Source of the DNA: UPXZ01 sp964634605
Lineage (GTDB): Bacteria > Bacteroidota > Bacteroidia > Bacteroidales > Paludibacteraceae
Assembly: GCA_964634605.1 (NCBI GenBank)
Contig: CAZWLJ010000076.1
Coordinates: 1-6,599 of the forward strand
Direction of reading: 5' to 3'
Length of the DNA stretch: 6,599 bases
Shown here piece by piece: positions 1 through 4,939 of this stretch. The notes under the pieces are model-generated. The model worked only from the letters and a program-made list of their open reading frames with translations. It had not been told where the DNA came from and ran no database searches. Each line of letters opens with the position of its first letter. Positions within the stretch are counted from its first letter, which is position 1. Made by a program: the position numbers and the translations under genes.

Positions 1-253
1 TTGATATGTTTATAAAGGGATTGCCCTTTAATCCGTCTCTCAGATTGATTGCTAAGTCTTCGGCACAATCACCTCCGCAAAAAAATACGGACCAGTAAGA
101 AGCCAACAAATCGTACCAACTGTAACGACTTTGTTTAGGTAATGGCGGCAATTCCTTATTGACAAGATTTCTTATCCCGAGTTTTTCGAACTCATTCAAT
201 ACAAAATTTAGTCCTCCAAATGGAGATATGTTGGAACTTTTTACTACTTTCAT
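1..253 (-). CDS. IS1380-family transposase, N-terminal 84 residues (partial)
   Basis: This frame opens with ATG at 253-251 and stays open to the left edge, giving 84 residues of a protein I would expect to be a little over 400 long. It begins MKVVKSSNISPFGGLNF and continues with segments such as LGIRNLVNKELPPLPKQ and YSWYDLLASYWSVFFCGG. These are typical of the N-terminal domain of IS1380-type DDE transposases in Bacteroidota. The catalytic DDE residues lie further on and are not visible. The product would cut and rejoin the IS ends. A promoter with good -33/-7 spacing lies just upstream (273-303), which supports this start. No ribosome binding site is seen, as is usual for the phylum. Whether the full gene is intact cannot be judged. 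Confidence 0.85.
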   Translation of the reverse strand, partial: MKVVKSSNISPFGGLNFVLNEFEKLGIRNLVNKELPPLPKQSRYSWYDLLASYWSVFFCGGDCAEDLAINLRDGLKGNPFINIS

Positions 254-272
254 CGACGTAATTATAATTGCA

Positions 273-303
273 CTAAATTAAGTGATTTTGTGAATAGCGC
301 AAA
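273..303 (-). promoter_or_regulatory. Probable transposase promoter (-33 TTTG, -7 TAATTTAG)
   Basis: On the minus strand, TTTG (303-300) is followed after exactly 19 bases by TAATTTAG (280-273). This matches the Bacteroidota primary-sigma consensus of TTTG and TAnnTTTG with one mismatch in the -7 box. Transcription would begin around 266, giving a leader of only about 13 bases before the transposase ATG. The spacing makes it the best-formed promoter in the window. Confidence 0.5.
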
Positions 304-321
304 ATACTTACGGACAAAAGT

Positions 322-430
322 TTACATGTGTTTTTTATATATACTTGCGGATTTTAGGTTAAAACGAGTGGGCGTTTGCCCAGTCAAGCCGGATATATTC
401 TTTGAATAATAACACACAAAACGTCGAACC
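322..430 (-). pseudogene. Eroded C-terminal fragment of an AraC-family regulator
   Basis: Read on the minus strand, one frame (about 402 to the TAA stop at 324-322) gives YYSKNISGLTGQTPTRFNLK. The LTGQTP motif and what follows match the second helix-turn-helix end of AraC proteins. The intact regulator at 581-1660 ends FKSLTGQTPMAYRDSL. A neighbouring frame just upstream reads GSTFCVLFKEY, which resembles the SKSAFYTVFKS stretch of the same domain. The two pieces together look like one C-terminal domain broken by a frameshift or short insertion. No start, no first helix-turn-helix and no effector domain are present. A 68-codon open frame (322-528) spans it, but its first half resembles nothing. 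Chance similarity is possible because the match is short. Confidence 0.4.
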
Positions 431-432
431 GT

Positions 433-458
433 AGGGTGGGATTGAAAAATCCCACCCT
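433..458. repeat. Perfect 11-bp hairpin with GAAA loop
   Basis: The arms AGGGTGGGATT (433-443) and AATCCCACCCT (448-458) are perfectly complementary around a GAAA loop. The stem is GC-rich in its outer part and is followed on the plus strand by TTTG, not by a real T-run, so it is a poor match to an intrinsic terminator. It could block transcription between the IS and the regulator gene, or be the end of a small repeat. Nothing in the sequence decides between these. Confidence 0.6.
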
Positions 459-544
459 TTGTATTTACCCCCGATGAATTTGCCACAGAATGCATAGCAC
501 AGAAAATACCATCCCTACTGCAAATCATTTTTCGGAATATTCCC

Positions 545-552
545 TATATTTG
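545..552 (+). promoter_or_regulatory. Candidate -7 box (TATATTTG) for the AraC-type regulator
   Basis: TATATTTG fits the Bacteroidota -7 consensus TAnnTTTG exactly and lies 28 bases before the regulator's ATG, so the leader would be about 20 bases. No convincing TTTG lies about 19 bases upstream, so the -33 half is weak, which might suit a regulated promoter. Confidence 0.45.
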
Positions 553-580
553 TACTTTCCAAAGCTGAAAAATCTTCCTT

Positions 581-1660
581 ATGAATACGTTGGTATGGAT
601 AGGGTTTTGTCAGAGTCTTTTTGCTGCTATATTGCTGTTGGCTAAGCGAAAAAGCACGGTGTCGGATAAAATATTATCGGCATGGTTGTGTCTTTTGTCC
701 ATCGAATTTCTTACCTGCGCACTCGATAATATAATTTTTCAGCAACCGCTGTTATCCAGTTCGTTTTTATTGTTTAATCCTGCGCTGTTTCTGTATGTGC
801 AGTCGCTTACTCTGTCAGGCTTCCGGCTGAAATGGACGCAGCTTCTGCATTTGCTTCCGTTTGTGGTTTTCGAAACGCTGGCCTACATTATTCAGGAGCC
901 GTTCAGTCTGGATGGTTTTTTCGAACCGAATCATCATTTAACTTTCAGGATATTTTTTGCTGTCGCCAATCTGGTGTCATGGCTGGTGTATAATCCGTTG
1001 AGTATTGTTCATGTTCACCGGCATCGCATGCATTTGCGGAATGAACATTCCACCATTGGTAAAAACGAAAATCTGGGTTGGGTGTTGTCGGTGTCGGTGT
1101 TTTATGTGGTTTATTGCATTGTTGCCGTGATACTTGGAGTTTCTGCCTATCTGGCGCACCGTTATCCGCTGAGTCCGCATTTTTACAATTATGCAATGTT
1201 GTTGTTTCTGGTGTATATTCTGAGTTTTTATGGATTATATCAGAATGAGTTGCCTCAAAAACTGCTTCAGAAACCGACCGATCTTATTCCGTATAAAAAT
1301 TCTTCGTTAAACGCGGAAACAAAGCAACTGATACATCAGAAAATCAGAAATTATATCGAAAAGGAAGAGGCTTACCTGAATCCCGAACTGAATATGGACA
1401 TGCTTTCCGCTGCTCTGAAAATACCCAAATATCAGCTTACTGAGGTGCTGAATACAGAAATGGGACAGAATTTCTTCCGGTTTGTGAATGGTTACCGGGT
1501 AGAAGCTGTTAAAAAAATGCTATCCAATCCGAAGAACCGTTTCTCTGTCGAAGCCATTGGTTACGAGTGTGGCTTTGCCAGCAAATCGGCTTTTTACACT
1601 GTTTTTAAATCGCTGACAGGTCAAACGCCTATGGCTTACCGCGATTCACTACAAGCGTAG
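581..1660 (+). CDS. Membrane-anchored AraC-family transcriptional regulator
   Basis: This 359-residue protein has two halves. Residues 1-220 carry about seven hydrophobic segments (roughly 3-21, 29-47, 60-78, 86-104, 122-142, 166-190 and 200-220). Residues about 265-355 form an AraC-type double helix-turn-helix. The first helix-turn-helix includes NMDMLSAALKIPKYQLTEVL. The second runs from FSVEAIGYECGF to the signature FKSLTGQTPMAYR. The layout, with a sensor in the membrane and the DNA-binding domain in the cytoplasm, is common in Bacteroidota; the signals are generally unknown. The start at 581 leads straight into the first membrane segment and follows an exact -7 box. It sits upstream of, and co-directional with, the epimerase/DUF2141 pair, 392 bases away, so it may control that pair or itself; this is inference. 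No frameshift or missing motif is seen. Confidence 0.9.
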   Translation: MNTLVWIGFCQSLFAAILLLAKRKSTVSDKILSAWLCLLSIEFLTCALDNIIFQQPLLSSSFLLFNPALFLYVQSLTLSGFRLKWTQLLHLLPFVVFETLAYIIQEPFSLDGFFEPNHHLTFRIFFAVANLVSWLVYNPLSIVHVHRHRMHLRNEHSTIGKNENLGWVLSVSVFYVVYCIVAVILGVSAYLAHRYPLSPHFYNYAMLLFLVYILSFYGLYQNELPQKLLQKPTDLIPYKNSSLNAETKQLIHQKIRNYIEKEEAYLNPELNMDMLSAALKIPKYQLTEVLNTEMGQNFFRFVNGYRVEAVKKMLSNPKNRFSVEAIGYECGFASKSAFYTVFKSLTGQTPMAYRDSLQA

Positions 1661-1692
1661 TTCAACTTTTTAAAATTACACTACAAGTTGTT

Positions 1693-1714
1693 GTCCCGAT
1701 TTTAAAATCAGGAC
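1693..1714. promoter_or_regulatory. 22-nt imperfect palindrome, possible operator
   Basis: The core GATTTTAAAATC (1698-1709) is a perfect 12-bp palindrome. It is flanked by one mismatched pair and then by GTCC/GGAC, giving 20 of 22 symmetric bases. It lies 33 bases after the regulator's stop codon and about 20 bases before a promoter-like box (1736-1743). That position would suit a regulator binding site for the downstream unit. It could instead be a weak terminator hairpin, but no T-run follows on the plus strand. Confidence 0.4.
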
Positions 1715-1735
1715 TGTTTCCGCCGTTTTGTTTGC

Positions 1736-1743
1736 TATACTTG
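1736..1743 (+). promoter_or_regulatory. Candidate -7 box (TATACTTG) for the epimerase/DUF2141 unit
   Basis: TATACTTG differs from the TAnnTTTG consensus at one base and is followed by CAGCC, giving a start near 1750. The -33 region, 19 bases upstream, is ACTG and matches poorly. If this is the promoter of the epimerase gene, the messenger has a leader of about 300 bases containing nearly all of the inverted-repeat element at 1777-2009. Confidence 0.4.
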
Positions 1744-1789
1744 CAGCCTTAAATAGAGTCTGCTGAAAAACTAAGAAAAGAGATAGAAC

Positions 1790-1823
1790 GCTGATATAGC
1801 TGATTTAGCTGATGCTCACTGAT
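1790..1823. repeat. Short tandem array of GCTGAT at 9-10 nt spacing
   Basis: GCTGAT starts at 1790, 1799 and 1808, followed by the variant ACTGAT at 1818, so the period is 9, 9 and 10 bases. The first copy lies inside the left inverted repeat of the larger element. It probably arose by slippage within that element. It is too short and too simple to be a CRISPR array. Confidence 0.5.
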
Positions 1824-1868
1824 AAATATTAAACGGATTTATTAACTGATTTTTTTCGATAAATCGAA

Positions 1869-1899
1869 CGGATTTGTATCAATGATGATAACAAATCCG
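1869..1899. repeat. Internal hairpin of the MITE-like element (9-bp arms)
   Basis: CGGATTTGT (1869-1877) and ACAAATCCG (1891-1899) are perfect complements around a 13-base loop. A smaller hairpin (TTCGAT, AA, ATCGAA at 1855-1868) directly precedes it. Both lie inside the long inverted repeats, so a transcript through this region would fold into a branched structure. Confidence 0.5.
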
Positions 1900-1901
1900 A
1901 T

Positions 1902-1919
1902 TCCCGATAGCTATCGGGA
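1902..1919. repeat. Perfect 18-bp palindrome TCCCGATAGCTATCGGGA
   Basis: The sequence equals its own reverse complement over 18 bases and lies near the middle of the MITE-like element. As a loopless palindrome it could extrude as a cruciform or bind a dimeric protein. I have the impression that this motif recurs in Bacteroidota intergenic DNA, but I cannot verify that here. Confidence 0.6.
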
Positions 1920-2052
1920 CGAAGAAAACAATATCAGAAACAAATCCGTAAATAAATTTGAAAATCCACTTATATTCGCTTCATCTGCTATATCAGCGTT
2001 CTATTCTTTATATGAATGAATAGTTTTTAAGCAAGTCTTTAATCAACATGAT

Positions 2053-3093
2053 ATGGAAACAATAAGTCGCGTTTTATTGACCGGTGCATCCGGTACGGTT
2101 GGTCAGGAAGTGTTGCAACAATTAGCCGGACAGCCGAATATGCAAATTACGGTTTTTGATATTGCCAATGACCGTTCGCGCAGAATATTCGGAAATCTCG
2201 GTTCGGATATCCGGGTGATGTATGGCGATATCTCAAACGAAGAAGAAGTAAAACAAATTCCGGCAGGGTTCGATGCTGTCATTCATTTGGCTGCCATCAT
2301 TCCACCTTTGGCCGATCAGTTTCCCGAACTGACACGCAAAGTAAATGTGTCGGGAACGAAAAACCTGGTTGAGCATATTCAGAAAACTTCGCCCGATGCA
2401 TTTTTTCTCTACAGTTCGTCGGTGTCGGTGTATGGCGACCGGGTGGAAACTCCTTTTATCTGCGTGACCGACCAACTGCACATCAGCGAAGGGGATGTGT
2501 ACGGACAAACCAAACTGGATGCCGAAAAAATTGTGCAGGGCAGTTCGCTCGATTGGTCGGTGTTCCGGTTGGCTGCCATTATGAAAAATCATAAAATTTC
2601 GAAGCTGATGTTTCATATGCCGTTGGAAACCATGCTCGAAATTTGTACGCCCGAAGATACTGCTGCAGCTTTTGTAAAGGCGATATCTGCCCGTGATCAA
2701 CTGAAAGGCAAGGTGTATAATCTGGGAGGAGGTGAGCGTTGCCGCGTTTCATACCGGCAATTTCTTGAACGATCGTTCAACATCTATGGACTGGGTAAAC
2801 TGAATTTTCCGGTGCATGCTTTTGCCGAAAGAAACTTTCATTGCGGCATGATGGCCGATGGGAATGTGCTGGAAGATGTGCTGCATTTCCGGCGCGATAG
2901 TCTGGATATGTACTTCCAGCGTACTGCCCAAAGCATTTCTCCTCTGTTGAAATTCGTAGCACGACCTTTCAGTCCGCTGGTGAAATGGTGGTTGCTGGCT
3001 CAGTCGGAGCCGTACAAAGCCTGCAAAACCCGCAATATCCTTCAAATGAAACATTTTTTTAAACCTGCCGTTATGCCGGCCTCAGGAGTATGA
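2053..3093 (+). CDS. NAD(P)-dependent epimerase/dehydratase (extended SDR family)
   Basis: This 346-residue cytoplasmic protein has the extended short-chain dehydrogenase pattern. It has a Rossmann glycine motif TGASGTVG (10-17), an acidic residue D36 at the end of the second strand (which favours NAD(H)), GDI at 58-60 and HLAA at 78-81. The catalytic set is Ser123 in YSSSVSVYG, Tyr150 and Lys154 (YGQTK). Relatives act on nucleotide sugars or similar carbonyl/alcohol substrates; the substrate here cannot be told. Residues about 235-346 form a C-terminal part not recognised beyond the family, rich in aromatic and basic residues, where substrate specificity would reside. The start at 2053 lies nine residues before the glycine motif, as expected. 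The stop overlaps the next start as ATGA, so the two genes are probably co-transcribed and translationally coupled. Confidence 0.85.
   Translation: METISRVLLTGASGTVGQEVLQQLAGQPNMQITVFDIANDRSRRIFGNLGSDIRVMYGDISNEEEVKQIPAGFDAVIHLAAIIPPLADQFPELTRKVNVSGTKNLVEHIQKTSPDAFFLYSSSVSVYGDRVETPFICVTDQLHISEGDVYGQTKLDAEKIVQGSSLDWSVFRLAAIMKNHKISKLMFHMPLETMLEICTPEDTAAAFVKAISARDQLKGKVYNLGGGERCRVSYRQFLERSFNIYGLGKLNFPVHAFAERNFHCGMMADGNVLEDVLHFRRDSLDMYFQRTAQSISPLLKFVARPFSPLVKWWLLAQSEPYKACKTRNILQMKHFFKPAVMPASGV
3084..3093 (+). promoter_or_regulatory. ATGA start/stop overlap with adjoining AGGAG
   Basis: The epimerase stop and the DUF2141 start share ATGA (3090-3093). AGGAG at 3084-3088 lies only one base before the ATG, which is too close for a normal ribosome binding site. 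Re-initiation by the terminating ribosome is therefore the more likely mode. Confidence 0.5.
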
Positions 3094-3524
3094 AAGTCCG
3101 TCAACTGCTATCCGTAATTGTGTTTTGTGCATTTGCAACACACATCTTTGCCCAAACGATGGTACTCAGTATTTCAAATATTTCTGATGATAAGGGACAG
3201 TTATGTATTGCAGTGTTCAGCTCGGAGGATGATTTTAAAGCTGAGAAACCCTGTTACGAAAAGCAAATCGATAAACAAAAGGTTATTCATCATCAACTGA
3301 TTGTCGAAATACCGTTTCATTCAGGTCACTATGGCGTATCAGTGCTCGACGATTCAAACTACGACGGAAAAATGCAGTACAATCTGATTTGCATTCCCCG
3401 CGAAGGTTTTGGTTTTTCCAATTATTTTCACCGTGGATTATCAAAACCCGTATTCAGTGATTTTGCCTTTTATCTGGAGAAAAATGAAACAAAAACTCTG
3501 AATATCAGAATGCGGTATTATTAA
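3090..3524 (+). CDS. Secreted DUF2141 family protein
   Basis: This 144-residue protein starts with a typical signal peptide: basic MKVRQ, a hydrophobic core and a likely cut after FA at residue 21. The mature part fits DUF2141. It has an early strand LSISNISDDKGQLCIAVF (26-43), and GHYGVSVLDDSNYDGKM (79-95), which corresponds to the family's usual HDxNxNGKxD turn. It ends with the hallmark IPREGFGFSN (102-111) and a C-terminal strand, LNIRMRYY. The predicted beta-sandwich would be exported to the periplasm; the family has no established biochemical role. His and one Asn of the usual turn are replaced (LDDSNYDG), a mild divergence. It overlaps the epimerase gene by four bases. Its stop lies eight bases from the convergent YyaL-type gene, with no terminator between them. 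Confidence 0.88.
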   Translation: MKVRQLLSVIVFCAFATHIFAQTMVLSISNISDDKGQLCIAVFSSEDDFKAEKPCYEKQIDKQKVIHHQLIVEIPFHSGHYGVSVLDDSNYDGKMQYNLICIPREGFGFSNYFHRGLSKPVFSDFAFYLEKNETKTLNIRMRYY

Positions 3525-3532
3525 TGGGTGTT

Positions 3533-4939
3533 TCAGAAGATAAGCGTTTTAAGTGCTTCTTCCGGCTTTTCAACCGGCAATCCGCATGTTTTATCCTTGC
3601 AGACATATATCAGTGTTTTATCGGCCACAATCCGGTTTTCCAGAAGCGGAAGTGTTTCCCGGTTTCCACCTGCAAAGATACAGTCGGGTAAATAGTGCGA
3701 CTGAATTTTCAGGGCAGTTTCCGTGGCGTTATCGCCGGTCACCACAACTTCTTTTTGCGGATGTACAAATAGCCCGAGAAGAGCAGCCCAGTTAGCATAA
3801 TAATGTCCGTGTTCGATGGTTTCGTTCAATACTTTCTGCAACATTCGCTTTGCCTGTGCAATAAAGGTTTCATTTCCGGTGAGCCTGCCGAGTTTCAGTA
3901 AAACATGTGCCATTACCGAATTGGAAGCCGGAATCACATTGTCAGACGTTTCATATTTTCGGGCTATCAGACCTTCGGCAGTATCGGAAGTGTAGTAAAA
4001 CAGTTCGCCGTTCCCGCTGATAAAATGCTGCATCACATAATTTGTCAGTTTGAGTCCCTGTTGTAAATGCTGATGTTGGAAAGTAACTTCGTACAGGTCG
4101 GTGTACGCCTGTATCAACAGTGCATAATCGTCCAGAAATGCATCCACCGAAGTTTTTCCGTCTTTATAAACCCGATGCAAATTTCCGTCAGATTGAAGAA
4201 GATGCTGTTCGATAAAAGCCACGATTTTTAATGCTCCGGTCAGATAATCTGCTTCGGACGTAGCCTTGTAGGTTTGTATGTATGCGCTTATCATTAAAGC
4301 ATTCCAGGCGCACAGAATTTTATCGTCGGTGGTGGGTCGTACCCTTTTCGATCGGGCATCGAAAAGTTGCTGATTCGCTTTTTGCAACATTGCTTCGAAA
4401 GCTCCGGCAGTCATGCCGTTTGCAGCAGCAAAAGCGGCTTTGTCCCGCGTAAAATGAAGAATATTCTTACCGTGTTCCCAGTTTCCGGCATCCGTAATTT
4501 CATAGAATTTCAAAAAAACGGGGCTGATGTCATTGTCCAAAACATCGGTTATTTCTTTCTTTGTAAACACATAAAATTTACCTTCTTCGTGTTCACTGTC
4601 GGCATCGAGCGAAGAGTAAAAACCGCCACTTGCATCCTGCAGTTCTCTTTCGCAGAAACGAATGGTTTTTTCTGCCGTTTCGCGGTAAAATGCTTTTCCT
4701 GTCACCTGATAAGCTTTGGAATATAAACTTATTAACTGAGCATTATCGTACAGCATTTTCTCGAAATGAGGAACCAGCCAGCGTTCGTCGGTGGAATAAC
4801 GCGCAAATCCGCCACCTGTTTGATCGTTCAGACCACCCATAGCCATGGCATCGAGCGAAATTGTCACTGCTTCCAACGCTTTTTTATCTTTGGTGAAATA
4901 CTGATACTGCAGCAGAAATTCGAATCCAACAGGCATCAT
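3533..4939 (-). CDS. YyaL/SSP411-type (DUF255) protein, N-terminally truncated
   Basis: From ATG at 4939 the frame gives 468 residues matching the C-terminal two thirds of YyaL/SSP411 proteins, which usually run to about 680-700. Visible family motifs are TGGGFARY (41-48), RWLVPHFEKMLYDNAQL (53-69), GGFYSSLDADSE (105-116), DDKILCAWNALMISAY (205-220), FLDDYALLIQAY (268-279) and a C-terminal YVCKDKTCGLPV. This part is an alpha/alpha-barrel like that of sugar 2-epimerases; no reaction is established for the family. The N-terminal thioredoxin-like domain with its CHWCH-type motif is missing. Homology does not begin at this ATG: in the same frame, sequence upstream to about 5055 still reads like the family (FTAEDYELSYENH, LGGYNKAPKF), until a TAA at 5104-5102. 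It is therefore the remains of a longer gene, fused to the CotH gene. It may still be translated from the internal Met. Confidence 0.85.
   Translation of the reverse strand: MMPVGFEFLLQYQYFTKDKKALEAVTISLDAMAMGGLNDQTGGGFARYSTDERWLVPHFEKMLYDNAQLISLYSKAYQVTGKAFYRETAEKTIRFCERELQDASGGFYSSLDADSEHEEGKFYVFTKKEITDVLDNDISPVFLKFYEITDAGNWEHGKNILHFTRDKAAFAAANGMTAGAFEAMLQKANQQLFDARSKRVRPTTDDKILCAWNALMISAYIQTYKATSEADYLTGALKIVAFIEQHLLQSDGNLHRVYKDGKTSVDAFLDDYALLIQAYTDLYEVTFQHQHLQQGLKLTNYVMQHFISGNGELFYYTSDTAEGLIARKYETSDNVIPASNSVMAHVLLKLGRLTGNETFIAQAKRMLQKVLNETIEHGHYYANWAALLGLFVHPQKEVVVTGDNATETALKIQSHYLPDCIFAGGNRETLPLLENRIVADKTLIYVCKDKTCGLPVEKPEEALKTLIF

Larger units (their letters stand above)
1..313 (-). mobile_element. 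IS1380-family insertion sequence, 5' end only
   Basis: The left edge of the window cuts through an insertion sequence whose transposase is read leftwards. The coding part is assigned by recognition of the IS1380-type N-terminal sequence (see the transposase entry). The outer boundary is tentative: read on the minus strand, the sequence from about 313 begins CCGTAAGTATTTTGCGC, and IS1380-type elements commonly start with CC. Just beyond it lies DNA resembling a different gene, the AraC-like relic, which supports a boundary near here. The other end and any target-site duplication are outside the window, so the boundary cannot be confirmed. Confidence 0.6.
1777..2009. repeat. MITE-like element with long inverted terminal repeats
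   Basis: The two ends are inverted repeats of 28 nt (1777-1804) and 27 nt (1983-2009). They share a perfect 18-bp core, ATAGAACGCTGATATAGC at 1783-1800 and its complement at 1987-2004, and differ otherwise by one indel and one mismatch. The interior is also partly self-complementary. CGGATTT occurs twice forward (1834-1840, 1869-1875) and twice inverted (1892-1898, 1941-1947), and there are smaller hairpins and a perfect 18-bp palindrome. No open frame is present. The structure fits a non-autonomous miniature element or a dispersed intergenic repeat. It separates a promoter-like box from the epimerase gene. No target duplication is evident. Confidence 0.65.

Noticed and set aside
322..528. 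A 68-codon minus-strand open frame as an intact small gene
   Set aside because: Only its last third resembles a known family (the AraC C-terminus). The first part runs through a perfect hairpin and looks like random sequence, so a relic is the better reading.
945..1196. Two overlapping minus-strand frames opposite the regulator
   Set aside because: They lie under the membrane-segment part of the regulator. Their composition fits antisense of hydrophobic codons.
1693..1714. A rho-independent terminator after the regulator gene
   Set aside because: The stem centre is AT-only and no T-run follows on the plus strand, so an operator-like palindrome is at least as likely.
1790..1823. A CRISPR-like repeat array
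   Set aside because: The unit is only 9-10 bases with no spacers and no cas genes nearby. It belongs to the inverted-repeat element.
2233..2700. A 155-codon minus-strand open frame
   Set aside because: It lies entirely antisense inside the epimerase gene, which shows all SDR motifs. The antisense translation resembles no family.
4367..4726. A 119-codon plus-strand open frame
   Set aside because: It is antisense to the well-conserved YyaL-type coding sequence and has no recognisable motif.
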